NCBI GenBank assembly: GCA_002838815.1
Contig: LQGW01000055.1
Span: 9,700-73,699, forward strand
From: Clostridiaceae bacterium JG1575
GTDB lineage: Bacteria; Bacillota; Clostridia; Clostridiales; Clostridiaceae
Length of the DNA stretch: 64,000 nt
Direction: 5' to 3'
Shown here: piece by piece, positions 8,464 through 16,568 of the stretch
Layout: each line of letters begins with the position of its first letter
How positions within the stretch are numbered: position 1 is the stretch's first letter
Position numbers and translations under genes: made by a program
The notes under the pieces: model-generated
Seen by the model: the letters and a program-made list of their open reading frames with translations, nothing else
What the model was told of the DNA's origin: nothing
Databases searched by the model: none

Positions 8464-8908
8464 CCTTTTCACTATCGCAGGATGGACAAACCATCATTGC
8501 CGCTGAGTCCTTTTAAAAAGAAATTGCCATAGGTTCTGACCAAAGGATCCGTAGAGCCCCTTGAGGAAATGGGCGCCTTTTTACTCCCCTGTATCTATGG
8601 TGATGGCTCCATGTAGTCTATTTTTCAACTTGTCTTTTTTCTCTTGGATGGTCCCTTTTTTATAAAAAAGGGAGCGGATGATCATGAGCAACCAAATAGC
8701 AACAAGCAACGTGTTCCCCCTGCTTTCCATTCTATTCGGATGGACCCCTTGAGCACAAACGAAAGGACATGCGAATGAACTCCCGTGGACCATACGATTT
8801 TAAGGAAAAAGGATGAAGCAAATCGCATAAAAGCCTTTTTTGCTAACATCCATGGTAGGTTCTTTTTTTGCCGGCCAACTCTATTGGTGGAAGCGCCCAA
8901 ATTTGAAT

Positions 8909-8960
8909 CAAAAAGAAGTGAGCAACACCAAATAGCATTGGTGATACTCACTTCTTTTTG
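8909..8960 (-). terminator. Terminator of the tRNA operon
   Basis: A long two-part hairpin (AAAAAGAAGTGAG pairing with CTCACTTCTTTTT, inner stem ACACCA/TTGGTG) lies five bases beyond the CCA end of the last tRNA. On the minus strand it ends in TTTTT. Confidence 0.85.
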
Positions 8961-8964
8961 GATC

Positions 8965-9039
8965 TGGTGCACCATACTGGAATCGAACCAGTGCCTAAGG
9001 CTTCGGAGACCTTTGTCCTATCCACTGGACTAATGGTGC
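8965..9039 (-). tRNA. tRNA-Arg (anticodon CCG)
   Basis: The cloverleaf is complete: acceptor GCACCAT/ATGGTGC, D-stem GTCC/GGAC, anticodon loop CTCCGAA (CCG at 34-36), T-stem ACTGG/CCAGT, encoded CCA. It reads CGG codons and is the last gene of the operon. Confidence 0.95.
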
Positions 9040-9083
9040 CTGTTCATAGAATCAGGAATCGGTGGAGTCGAAAGGACAGGCTC

Positions 9084-9159
9084 TGGTCGGGGTGACAGGG
9101 CTCGAACCTGCGACCTCATGCTCCCAAAGCACGCGCGCTCCCAGCTGCGCTACACCCCG
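9084..9159 (-). tRNA. tRNA-Pro (anticodon TGG)
   Basis: Acceptor CGGGGTG/CACCCCG, D-stem GCGC/GCGC, anticodon loop TTTGGGA, T-stem GCAGG/CCTGT with one wobble, encoded CCA. It is the ninth tRNA of the operon. Confidence 0.95.
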
Positions 9160-9191
9160 GCGCCCGTTGCTTACTCTTTCTGAAAAGAAAA

Positions 9192-9267
9192 TGGTGATCC
9201 ACCGGGGAATCGAACCCCGGACACCATGATTAAAAGTCATGTGCTCTACCGACTGAGCTAGTGGATC
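9192..9267 (-). tRNA. tRNA-Lys (anticodon TTT)
   Basis: Acceptor GATCCAC/GTGGATC, D-stem GCTC/GAGC, anticodon loop CTTTTAA, T-stem CGGGG/CCCCG, encoded CCA. Confidence 0.96.
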
Positions 9268-9271
9268 GTAT

Positions 9272-9347
9272 TGGCTGGGGTAGCTGGATTCGAACCAACG
9301 AAATGCCAGAGTCAGAGTCTGGTGCCTTACCGCTTGGCGATACCCCA
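9272..9347 (-). tRNA. tRNA-Gln (anticodon CTG)
   Basis: Acceptor TGGGGTA/TACCCCA with G discriminator, anticodon loop CTCTGAC, encoded CCA. It resembles the tRNA-Gln(TTG) at 9930 closely, suggesting duplication. GatCAB, encoded at 13-16 kb, would amidate Glu-tRNA-Gln in an organism lacking GlnRS. Confidence 0.95.
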
Positions 9348-9454
9348 ACATCTTTTCAGCATATAAGCATGATGTTGTTTCGACGGATTCTCGCAAAGGC
9401 GAAAACCTCTTTTCTTTAATAAAGGGTGATACAATCACCCTGGATTCTTGTGTA

Positions 9455-9531
9455 TGGGGTGAACGATGGGACTCGAACCCACGACAACCAGATCCACAAT
9501 CTGGCGCTCTACCAACTGAACTACGTCCACC
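9455..9531 (-). tRNA. tRNA-His (anticodon GTG)
   Basis: Acceptor GTGGACG/CGTTCAC, anticodon loop TTGTGGA, C discriminator with an encoded G at position -1 opposite it, the identity element of histidine tRNAs. CCA is encoded. Confidence 0.95.
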
Positions 9532-9534
9532 ATA

Positions 9535-9611
9535 TGGTGCGTCACAAGAGATTCGAACTCCTGGCCCTCGCCTTAGAAGGGCGATGCTCTATCCAGCTGA
9601 GCTAGTGACGC
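9535..9611 (-). tRNA. tRNA-Arg (anticodon TCT)
   Basis: Acceptor GCGTCAC/GTGACGC, D-stem GCTC/GAGC, anticodon loop CTTCTAA, T-stem AGGAG/CTCTT, encoded CCA. It reads AGA/AGG codons. Confidence 0.95.
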
Positions 9612-9620
9612 GAAAAAAAA

Positions 9621-9694
9621 TGGAGCGGGTGAAGGGAATCGAACCCTCACGACCAGCTTGGAAGGCTGGGATTCTACCATTGAACTACACCCGC
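9621..9694 (-). tRNA. tRNA-Gly (anticodon TCC)
   Basis: Acceptor GCGGGTG/CACCCGC, anticodon loop CTTCCAA, T discriminator and encoded CCA. Its first base directly abuts the 3' end of the upstream tRNA-Gly(GCC), with no spacer. Confidence 0.95.
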
Positions 9695-9768
9695 GGAGCG
9701 GAAGACGAGATTCGAACTCGCGACATTCACCTTGGCAAGGTGACGCTCTACCACTGAGCCACTCCCGC
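9695..9768 (-). tRNA. tRNA-Gly (anticodon GCC), 3' end lacks encoded A76
   Basis: Acceptor GCGGGAG/CTTCCGC, anticodon loop TTGCCAA, T discriminator. Only CC of the CCA end is encoded; the next base is G1 of tRNA-Gly(TCC). Maturation must cut exactly at the junction and a CCA-adding enzyme must supply the last A. Confidence 0.93.
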
Positions 9769-9791
9769 ATATTACTATTCCATTTTTTTCT

Positions 9792-9876
9792 TGGTGCAGG
9801 TGAAGGGATTCGAACCCCCACACCCGAAGGCGCTAGATCCTAAGTCTAGTGCGTCTGCCAATTCCGCCACACCTGC
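9792..9876 (-). tRNA. tRNA-Leu (anticodon TAG)
   Basis: An 85-base class II tRNA with a long variable arm. Acceptor GCAGGTG/CACCTGC, anticodon loop CTTAGGA, encoded CCA. Confidence 0.95.
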
Positions 9877-9929
9877 CGACAACTGTATAGCCATTATAGC
9901 TGATGCTCCGTCAAAAATCAAAAGAAATT

Positions 9930-10005
9930 TGGCTGGGATAGCAGGACTCGAACCTACGAAATGCCAGAGTCAAAGTCTGGTGCCTTACCACTTGGCTATA
10001 TCCCA
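9930..10005 (-). tRNA. tRNA-Gln (anticodon TTG)
   Basis: Acceptor TGGGATA/TATCCCA with G discriminator, anticodon loop CTTTGAC, encoded CCA. It is the first gene of the ten-tRNA operon, 86 bases after the promoter -10. Confidence 0.95.
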
Positions 10006-10090
10006 GAGTCATATCCTTCCGCAATCTCGACGCTTCGGGGACCGTTGTTCCCGCCTCGATTTCATCGATCGTTTCTTGACGACAATAACC

Positions 10091-10119
10091 ATTTTACAGC
10101 AACCAAGGCGCCTCGTCAA
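10091..10119 (-). promoter_or_regulatory. Promoter of the tRNA operon
   Basis: On the minus strand, TTGACG (plus 10114-10119), a 17-base spacer and TAAAAT (10091-10096). It is the only near-consensus promoter seen ahead of the ten tRNAs, so they are probably one transcript. Confidence 0.8.
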
Positions 10120-10303
10120 CCGTTTTTTCGTCATTTTCGGGAAGTTTTTTTCTTCCGGTCCGCCGGTGCACGACACCTTGAACGGCCTACTTGCAGAGTA
10201 TAACGGATGGAGGCGTTGATTGCAAGAGTCTTTGGACGTTTTTTGCATTTTTAGGGCTTTGAAGGCTCAAAACCGAAGCACTGCGCTCTTTTTTGCGCTC
10301 CCT

Positions 10304-10798
10304 TCATACAACTCCGGGCTTTTGAAACGGCCATAGAACCCCCTTGGCCTGCCCTGCATTTACGGTCAAAAATGCCACGCCTGGGGCAGAACCTCCTCGG
10401 GGTTCGGTGCAAGAGCCCGGATTTAAAAGAAGAACGCCGCCTTCTTGGCCCAGAAACGGACGGTGGGTGTGCCCGTAAAGGGCCACCTGGCAGCCTTCTT
10501 CCTTGGCCCTTCGGATCAGGCCTCGATGCCCCTCGCGCACGCCCAAGGCATGCCCATGGGTCATATAAATGCGCACTCCCTCAAGCTCAATCACGCGTTC
10601 GCTCGGCCAGGGGCCGTAATCCATGTTGCCGCTGATGCCGATCAGCGGCAGGTCGTGCAAAAGGTCCCGGTGGAGGAGGGGGCGCGCCCCATCCCCCAAA
10701 AACAACACTTTTTGAGCTCCTTCCCGAAGAAAAACCTCAAAAGCCCGATCCACCGCCGCCTCATCAAAATGGCTGTCGGAGAAGATCCCGATCTTCAA
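10304..10798 (-). CDS. YfcE/MJ0936-type metallophosphoesterase
   Basis: A 164-residue calcineurin-like phosphodiesterase. Metal ligands are visible in order: SDSHFD near 8-12, FLGDGA near 34-37, SGNMD near 57-60, MTHGH near 79-83 and YGHTHRP near 110-114. YfcE relatives hydrolyse phosphodiesters in the cytoplasm; the physiological substrate is uncertain. It is the last gene of the long pcrA-ligA-gatCAB-rph series and overlaps the preceding pyrophosphatase gene by four bases. In many Bacillota this gene follows rdgB, as here. Confidence 0.9.
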   Translation of the reverse strand: MKIGIFSDSHFDEAAVDRAFEVFLREGAQKVLFLGDGARPLLHRDLLHDLPLIGISGNMDYGPWPSERVIELEGVRIYMTHGHALGVREGHRGLIRRAKEEGCQVALYGHTHRPFLGQEGGVLLLNPGSCTEPRGGSAPGVAFLTVNAGQAKGVLWPFQKPGVV

Positions 10799-11439
10799 AG
10801 GTTCACCAACTCCTTACGCAGCTTGGCCAGGGCCCGTCCCCGATGCGAAACGCTGTTTTTCTCCACCCCGGAGGCTTCAGCAAACGTTTTGGCCAAATCA
10901 TTGGAAAAGAACAATGGGTCGTAGCCAAAGCCCTCAAACCCTTTCGCTTCTTCAATGATGTATCCCTTCGCTTCGCCCGTGACCCGCAGATCCACCTTAT
11001 GCCCCACCAATGCCATGGCGCAGACGAATTTCGCCTTGCGTTCCTCCAAAGGAACCCCGGCAAGATCGGCAAGGAGCTTCTCATTATTGGCTCGATCGTC
11101 CCCATGGCGTCCCGCATAACGGGCGGAGAACACCCCTGGGGCGCCGTTCAAATAATCCACCGACAAGCCCGAGTCGTCCGCCAAGACCAAGACCGCATGG
11201 CCTTTCTTGTCTTTGCCAGCGCCCTCCTCCCGCTTGGTTTTCCTCTCTTTGGCCCGCACCGCCTCATAGATGGTCCGAGCCTTGATGAGTGCATTTTCCA
11301 TAAAGGTCGCGCCCGTCTCTTCGGGATCCACATCAATCCCCTCGTCCTTCAGCGATCGGATCTCTACGTCCAAATCACTCAATATGGCCTTAATTTCCTT
11401 AATTTTATGCTCGTTGTTGGATGCCACAATGATCTTCAT
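10795..11439 (-). CDS. XTP/dITP pyrophosphatase (RdgB/HAM1 family)
   Basis: A 214-residue house-cleaning NTPase that hydrolyses non-canonical purine nucleoside triphosphates such as dITP and XTP. Motifs: ASNNEHKIKEI at the N-terminus, ADDSGLSVD in the middle with the catalytic acidic pair, GFGYDPLF near 160 and SHRGRAL near the end. I chose the ATG at 11439 (AAAAGGA eight bases upstream, family-typical N-terminus) over a GTG at 11460 that overlaps the rph stop codon. A Lys/Arg/Glu-rich insertion near residues 70-90 is longer than in most homologues. The rph-rdgB-yfcE order is common in Bacillota. Confidence 0.93.
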   Translation of the reverse strand: MKIIVASNNEHKIKEIKAILSDLDVEIRSLKDEGIDVDPEETGATFMENALIKARTIYEAVRAKERKTKREEGAGKDKKGHAVLVLADDSGLSVDYLNGAPGVFSARYAGRHGDDRANNEKLLADLAGVPLEERKAKFVCAMALVGHKVDLRVTGEAKGYIIEEAKGFEGFGYDPLFFSNDLAKTFAEASGVEKNSVSHRGRALAKLRKELVNL

Positions 11440-11456
11440 TTGTTGATTCCTTTTTC

Positions 11457-12161
11457 TCACATGCGCGTTTTTTCTAAAATTTGACGAATGCCTGCTTCGC
11501 CAAGATCGAGCATCTCATTGAGCTGCTGCCTGGTATAAGCCCCTTTTTCTGCAGTTCCTTGCACTTCAATGATGCCTGCGGCCTCGTCCATTACAAGATT
11601 TAAATCGACGTGGGCCTCAAGGTCTTCCTCATAGCAAAGATCCACCATCGCTTCCCCTCGAACTAAACCGACGCTCACGGCACCAATGCGCCGCACCACG
11701 GGGTTCTCTGAAAGAATCCGTCGCTCCAACAGACGCCTCGCGGCGCACTCCAGGGCGCGGGACGCCCCTGAAATGGAAGCGCAGCGGGTTCCGCCATCCG
11801 CCTGCAGCACATCGCAGTCCACCACCAAAAGACGCTCGCCCAAACGGTCGAAGTCCAACATAGCGCGTAAGGATCGTCCAATGAGGCGCTGAATTTCAGC
11901 GGACCGGCCATCGAGCTTCAGACGCTGAATGTCCCGAGGCTTTCGCCGCGCGGTGGCCGAGGGCAGCATAGCGTATTCCGCTGTGAGCCAACCCTTTCCC
12001 GTATTTAAGCGGTGATGGGGAACGCGTTCCCCGAGGCTCACGGTGCAAAGCACAACGGTATTGCCTTGGCGATAAAGAACGCTGGAGAGGGCATTTTTTG
12101 TAAAATCATCCGTGAGGGCCACGGGGCGAATGGCCCCAGGCTCCCGCTGATCGCATCTCAT
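11457..12161 (-). CDS. rph: Ribonuclease PH
   Basis: A 234-residue phosphorolytic 3'-5' exoribonuclease that trims tRNA 3' ends. Typical blocks are RxPGAIRPVALT at the N-terminus, GWLTAEYAMLP near 60, DIQRLKLDGRSAEIQRLIGRS-type region near 80-95, DCDVLQADGGTR near 115-127 and DLNLVM near 190. Overlaps the upstream HypE-like gene by four bases. Several tRNA genes lie just downstream, one of them needing 3' end maturation. Confidence 0.95.
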   Translation of the reverse strand: MRCDQREPGAIRPVALTDDFTKNALSSVLYRQGNTVVLCTVSLGERVPHHRLNTGKGWLTAEYAMLPSATARRKPRDIQRLKLDGRSAEIQRLIGRSLRAMLDFDRLGERLLVVDCDVLQADGGTRCASISGASRALECAARRLLERRILSENPVVRRIGAVSVGLVRGEAMVDLCYEEDLEAHVDLNLVMDEAAGIIEVQGTAEKGAYTRQQLNEMLDLGEAGIRQILEKTRM

Positions 12162-13156
12162 GATCTCGCCTCCTCAAACAATCGATAGATTTCATCCTTA
12201 GCAGGTGGCGCCATGGGGTGCCGTTCACCAGAGGGTTCTTGCATCAGGCAATCCGTCGGGGCCGTCAAATGACCGATGATGGTCCCGGCAATGCCTCGGG
12301 CGGCCAGAGCCTCCAAAAGCGCCTGCGGATCCTCTGTGGCAAAGAGCATCGCCCCTGAACTGATGGTTCGGCTCTCCTCCAGCCCCAAAGCCCGAATCAG
12401 TTTCAAGGACGCGGGGGCAAACGGCAGCGCTCTGCGCTCAATAACGCACCCCAGACCGCTGCCTTGGGCCAATTCATAGACCGCTCCTTGAATGCCACCC
12501 TCGGTAACGTCATGCATGGCATGGACCGAAAGTTCTTTGCCCACTTCTCCTTCAGGAATCACAGAAAGCAGCTCTGAGAAGCCCTCAAGCTGGGCCCAGT
12601 CTTCAGGGGAAAAGATCGCTTGCGCCGTCGCCTTGGCCTCCTCCAAAAGAATCAGCGTCCCCTCAATGGCCAGCATCTTAGACACGACCAAGGCATCCCC
12701 TGCCTTGGCGCCACCAGTATAAATCTCCTCGCCTGCAGGAACAATCCCCAGAGCCGTCAAGGAAAGTAGGGGGCGGTTCACAGCATCCGTCACCTCGGTG
12801 TGGCCGCCCAAAATCTGAATGTTGTGCGCCACACAGAGCCTATGGAGTTCACCCATTATGTCTTCTAAGACTTTTTTTTCGGTACGGGGGGGCAACAGGA
12901 GCGTCACCATAACCCCAAGGCCTTCGGCGCCGGAGGTGGCCAGATCATTCATATTGATGTGGAAGGCTAAGGTCCCCTGATGCGTTGAGGCGGCCGTGAC
13001 GGGGTCCGTGGTCACGGTCAGCACCGTTTCGCCCAGGCGGATAAAGCTGCAGTCCTCGCCCAAACGGCCGGCTAAAAGCACCTCTTGTCGCGGCGCGCCC
13101 GTATAGTTTGACAGCAGGGTTTTTAAATCCTGCGTGTTGAGTTTTCCAGTTTCCAT
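12158..13156 (-). CDS. AIR synthase-related protein (HypE/PurM-fold)
   Basis: A 332-residue protein of the PurM/HypE/ThiL/SelD fold: N-terminal ATP-binding half with GEDCSFI, TTDPVTA and NDLATSGAEGLGVMV, then GGHTEVTDAV, then a C-terminal half with HDVTEGGIQGAVYEL and PFAPASLKLIRALG. HypE itself dehydrates carbamoylated cysteine in hydrogenase maturation and ends in PRIC; this protein has no such C-terminal Cys, so it is probably not a true HypE. Start at 13156 rests on AAGGATGG upstream; a longer frame to 13354 begins inside the gatB terminator region. It sits between gatB and rph in an operon with no hydrogenase genes. Function unknown. Confidence 0.75.
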   Translation of the reverse strand: METGKLNTQDLKTLLSNYTGAPRQEVLLAGRLGEDCSFIRLGETVLTVTTDPVTAASTHQGTLAFHINMNDLATSGAEGLGVMVTLLLPPRTEKKVLEDIMGELHRLCVAHNIQILGGHTEVTDAVNRPLLSLTALGIVPAGEEIYTGGAKAGDALVVSKMLAIEGTLILLEEAKATAQAIFSPEDWAQLEGFSELLSVIPEGEVGKELSVHAMHDVTEGGIQGAVYELAQGSGLGCVIERRALPFAPASLKLIRALGLEESRTISSGAMLFATEDPQALLEALAARGIAGTIIGHLTAPTDCLMQEPSGERHPMAPPAKDEIYRLFEEARS

Positions 13157-13277
13157 GTTTCCATCCTTCGTGTTTTTGCGTCCCTTCTCTTGACGATGAC
13201 TCGCCAAGAGAAGGGATTGCCCTTTCATTGTACACCAAAACTCCCGGCAAAAAATAGAGGATCCTACGGGAAAGCAA

Positions 13278-13315
13278 ACGGGATTCGCGGGGCCCAAAAG
13301 GCCTGCGGATCCCGT
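13278..13315 (-). terminator. Hairpin after gatB
   Basis: An imperfect stem (ACGGGAT..CGC..GGCC with its complement) lies just after the gatB stop codon, followed on the minus strand by TTTGC. The U-tract is poor, so it may only attenuate read-through to the HypE-like gene. Confidence 0.5.
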
Positions 13316-13322
13316 ATACAGC

Positions 13323-14759
13323 TTATTGGCGGGCGCGTTTTTCCACTTCCTCACTCACCAAGCGGTTGATGATGGAGGGGTTTGCCTTTCCCTTAGTGGC
13401 CTTCATCACCAGTCCCACGGCAAAGCCGACGATTTTGGTTTTGCCGTTGCGGTAATCCTCAATGACTTTGGGGTTGGCGTCCAGAGCCTTTTGCACTTCG
13501 CGCAGGAGCTCGTCTTCATCAGAAACCTGAGCCAATCCCAAGGACTCCACAAGGGCCTGAGGCTTTTTGCCTTCATGGAACATGGCTTCGAGGACCTTCT
13601 TCCCCGCGGCATTGCTGATGGTTCCCTCGGCGATGAGGACCGTCAGATCGTAAAGGTCCTTCGGGGTGAACGTCAACTCTTGTGCGGTTTTCGCCTCCTC
13701 ATTCAAGAGACGAGAAACATCACCCATCAGCCAATTGGCGCAAGCTTTACCATCGCCACTCAATGCCGCGGCCTCATCGAAGAATTGGGCCATGGCCCGC
13801 TCCTGCGTAAGCACCATGGCGTCATAGGCGGAGATGCCGTAATCTCTTACAAAGCGTTCCGCCTGGTCGTGGGGCAGCTCGGGCAAGGTCGCCCGCACGC
13901 GTTCAATCCATTCGTCATCAATGGCGAGCCCCACCAAATCCCCCTCTGGGAAGTAGCGGTAGTCGTTGGCCATTTCCTTGCTGCGCATCAGAAGAGTTTG
14001 CCCGCAAGCCTCGTCCCAGCGGCGAGTCTGCTCGAGCATCTCTTCGCCCTGCGCCAAAGCCTGGGCCTGGCGCTGGGTTTCATAGGCCACCGCTTTTTCC
14101 ATGGCTTTAAAGGAATTGAGGTTCTTAATTTCGGCCCTCACTCCGAAGGTTTCGGATCCCTCGGGCATAAGGGACACGTTGAGATCCACCCGAAGGGAAC
14201 CCTCCTCCATGCGAACATCTGAGACCCCGATGGCCTGAAGGATGGCTCGCAGCTTAGTCATAAAGGCCGTTGCCTCTTCCTTGGACCGAAGATCCGGTCG
14301 GGTGACGATCTCGATCAAGGGGACCCCGGCGCGGTTGTAATCCACAAGAGTGCCGGCTTTTGTATGGAGCTGTTTGCCCGCATCCTCTTCCATGTGAATG
14401 CGCTCAATGCGGATCTTTTTTTTGCCCTGCTGCGTATCGATCTCCACCCATCCATCGGTGCAGATGGGCAGCGCTTGCTGAGTAATTTGATAGTTTTTTG
14501 GAGTATCTGGATAAAAATAGTTTTTTCGGTCATACCGCTGATAGGGCGTGATGTTGCAATTTAAAGCAAGCCCCGCCTTGATTGCCCGCGAAACCACTTC
14601 TTTATTGATCACGGGTAGGGCCCCCGGCAGGCCGAGGCATACCGGGCATACATGGGTGTTGGGCAGGCCGCCGAATTCTGTGGAACAGCTGCAGTAGGCC
14701 TTGGTTTTGGTGGAGAGCTCTACATGGCACTCCAAGCCAATGACTGTGGTGTAATTCAT
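13323..14759 (-). CDS. gatB: Glu/Asp-tRNA(Gln/Asn) amidotransferase subunit B
   Basis: A 478-residue GatB, the subunit that binds misacylated Glu-tRNA-Gln or Asp-tRNA-Asn and phosphorylates the side chain before amidation. Recognisable blocks are IGLECHVELSTKTKAYCSC at the start, CPVCLGLPGALPV, NYFYPDTPKNYQI, and LMRSKEMANDYRYFPEGDL, with the helical and YqeY tail domain in the last 150 residues. Length is standard. It overlaps gatA by four bases (ATGA). Confidence 0.97.
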   Translation of the reverse strand: MNYTTVIGLECHVELSTKTKAYCSCSTEFGGLPNTHVCPVCLGLPGALPVINKEVVSRAIKAGLALNCNITPYQRYDRKNYFYPDTPKNYQITQQALPICTDGWVEIDTQQGKKKIRIERIHMEEDAGKQLHTKAGTLVDYNRAGVPLIEIVTRPDLRSKEEATAFMTKLRAILQAIGVSDVRMEEGSLRVDLNVSLMPEGSETFGVRAEIKNLNSFKAMEKAVAYETQRQAQALAQGEEMLEQTRRWDEACGQTLLMRSKEMANDYRYFPEGDLVGLAIDDEWIERVRATLPELPHDQAERFVRDYGISAYDAMVLTQERAMAQFFDEAAALSGDGKACANWLMGDVSRLLNEEAKTAQELTFTPKDLYDLTVLIAEGTISNAAGKKVLEAMFHEGKKPQALVESLGLAQVSDEDELLREVQKALDANPKVIEDYRNGKTKIVGFAVGLVMKATKGKANPSIINRLVSEEVEKRARQ

Positions 14760-16216
14760 AGCAATTCCTCCGCCTTTTTCTCGGTATAGTCGGTCTTCTC
14801 TTCAAAGGCCTGCACCAATTCAAAGAGTCGCCGCTCTGAAAAATAGTTGCCCATGAGCTGGCAGGAGACCGGAAGACCGTCCACAAATCCCATGGGGAAC
14901 GCAATGGCGGGAATGCCGGCTATGTTCGCAGGAACCGTATAAAGATCGTTCAGGTATTCTAAGACGCAGTTGTCGGGTCGCTCCCCTAAGCGGCGCGGCA
15001 ACGTCGGCGTCGTGGGTCCGATGATGGCATCATAGGAGGCGAACAAGCGCTGGAATTCTTCCCGGATCAAGGTGCGCACCTTTAAGGCGGTGTTGTAGTA
15101 GGCGTCATAGTAGCCCGCGCTGAGCACATAGGTACCAAGCATGATGCGCCGACGCACTTCCTCCCCGAATCCTTGGGTGCGGGACTGTACGTAGAGGTCC
15201 TTCATGGTTCCGTCGCCCAGGTTGCGCTGTCCGTAGCGGATGCCGTCAAAGCGAGCCAGATTGGAGGAGGCTTCGGCGGAGGCTACGATATAGTAGACCG
15301 CCAGTGAGTGCGGCACCATTTGTAGGTCCACGAGATCCACACAAGCGCCAAGACTCTCGAAGGTGTTCACTGCGGCATTCAGCTGCTGTTTCATAGGATC
15401 CTCCAAGCCTTCCAAGAAGCGTTTGGGCAACGCTAAGCGAACCCCCTCAAGGGAGGGCGCCTTCCCAGAGAGTTCTTCAGGCAGGGGCTGATCTGCACTG
15501 GTGGAATCCTTGGGGTCCAGACCCGCCAAAACCTGAAGCATCAGCGAGCAATCGCGGACATCCTGGGAGAAAATCCCAACTTGATCCAAGGTGGACCCAA
15601 AGGCGGTGATCCCGTAGCGCGAGATGCGTCCATAGGTCGGTTTTAAACCGACCAGGTTCGTGAAGGCCGCAGGCTGACGCACCGAGCCCCCGGTATCTGT
15701 GCCAAGGCTCACCGGTGCAAGACCCCCAGCCACCGCGGCGGCGGAGCCCCCAGAGGACCCCCCGGGAACCCGCGTCAAATCCCAAGGATTTTTCACGGGG
15801 CCATAGGCGGAGAATTCATTGGCGGACCCCATGGCAAACTCGTCCATATTGAGCTTGCCCAAAACGATCGCGCCGGCCGCCTTGAGCTTCTCCACGATGG
15901 TGGCGTCATAAGGCGCCACATAGCCTTCCAAAAAGCGAGAAGCGCAGGTGTTTTGCATGCCCTTAACGCTCATGTTGTCTTTTAAAGCTACCGGAATCCC
16001 GTGCAAAGGCCCAAGGCTTTCTCCGCTGCACCGAGCCGCATCACAAGCCTCAGCCGCCGCAAGGGCCTCTTCTCGGGCCACATAAAGATAGGCGTTCAGC
16101 GTGGGGTTGACTTCTTCAATGCGCTGTAAGTACGCCTCCACCAGCTCCCGGGACGTGAGAGTGCCCTCGGCCAGCTCCTTTTTCAGCTGCCAAACGGGCC
16201 GATTAAGATTCTTCAT
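14756..16216 (-). CDS. gatA: Glu/Asp-tRNA(Gln/Asn) amidotransferase subunit A
   Basis: A 486-residue amidase-signature subunit that releases ammonia from glutamine. The Ser-cisSer-Lys triad is visible: Lys in GIPVALKDN near 75, the GGSSGGSAAAVA stretch near 150-160, and the nucleophile region GTDTGGSVRQPA near 172-182. ATG at 16216 with GGAGGT just upstream is preferred to a TTG at 16228. It overlaps gatC by 14 bases and gatB by four, so the three subunits are translationally coupled. Confidence 0.97.
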   Translation of the reverse strand: MKNLNRPVWQLKKELAEGTLTSRELVEAYLQRIEEVNPTLNAYLYVAREEALAAAEACDAARCSGESLGPLHGIPVALKDNMSVKGMQNTCASRFLEGYVAPYDATIVEKLKAAGAIVLGKLNMDEFAMGSANEFSAYGPVKNPWDLTRVPGGSSGGSAAAVAGGLAPVSLGTDTGGSVRQPAAFTNLVGLKPTYGRISRYGITAFGSTLDQVGIFSQDVRDCSLMLQVLAGLDPKDSTSADQPLPEELSGKAPSLEGVRLALPKRFLEGLEDPMKQQLNAAVNTFESLGACVDLVDLQMVPHSLAVYYIVASAEASSNLARFDGIRYGQRNLGDGTMKDLYVQSRTQGFGEEVRRRIMLGTYVLSAGYYDAYYNTALKVRTLIREEFQRLFASYDAIIGPTTPTLPRRLGERPDNCVLEYLNDLYTVPANIAGIPAIAFPMGFVDGLPVSCQLMGNYFSERRLFELVQAFEEKTDYTEKKAEELL

Positions 16217-16508
16217 CGCTACCTCCAATCACCACCGGAACTCGGAGGTATCCCTCTACGCGATCGGGTGCGTTGGCCAAAAATCCTTGGGCACCCAGTT
16301 CCACCCCGGGCACATCCTCCCGAATACGGTTCGTGATGGGTATGGGGTTCACGGTGATGACCGCATCCCCCGTTTGGACTTCCTGCAGCTCGCCCACATA
16401 CTTCAAAATATTGTTCAAATCCTCCACTAAAGACTCCCGCTCGCGTTCCGTATAGGATAGGCGGGCGAGCTCTTCAATGTGCGCTACATCTTTTATGCTT
16501 ACCGACAT
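16203..16508 (-). CDS. gatC: Glu/Asp-tRNA(Gln/Asn) amidotransferase subunit C
   Basis: A 101-residue GatC that belts GatA to GatB and stabilises the complex. It has the family pattern HIEELARLSYTEREREXLVEDLNNIL near the N-terminus and a basic-hydrophobic middle (ITVNPIPI then REDVPG). First gene of the gatCAB set, downstream of yajQ with a 60-base gap. Confidence 0.93.
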   Translation of the reverse strand: MSVSIKDVAHIEELARLSYTERERESLVEDLNNILKYVGELQEVQTGDAVITVNPIPITNRIREDVPGVELGAQGFLANAPDRVEGYLRVPVVIGGSDEES

Positions 16509-16568
16509 CCGTCAAATCTCCTCATCTATAGTCTCATCCCTAGGCCAAGTTTGCGCTCCATTGCGTGC

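Larger units (their letters stand above)
8281..8908. other. Gene-poor region next to the tRNA cluster
   Basis: More than 600 bases without a convincing gene. It holds a tRNA-like scrap (8378-8397), a small perfect hairpin (8442-8463) and a palindrome of the form CCCTTTTTTATAAAAAAGGG (8652-8671). A 70-codon minus-strand frame ending at 8581 has one hydrophobic stretch and a basic tail but no family match. Confidence 0.5.

Noticed and set aside
8581-8793. A 70-codon minus-strand frame with one hydrophobic stretch
   Set aside because: No ribosome binding site or homology; the segment also contains an AT palindrome and looks non-coding.
13326-14222. A 298-codon plus-strand frame opposite gatB
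   Set aside because: gatB is unmistakable and coupled to gatA; the antisense frame has no ribosome binding site or homology.
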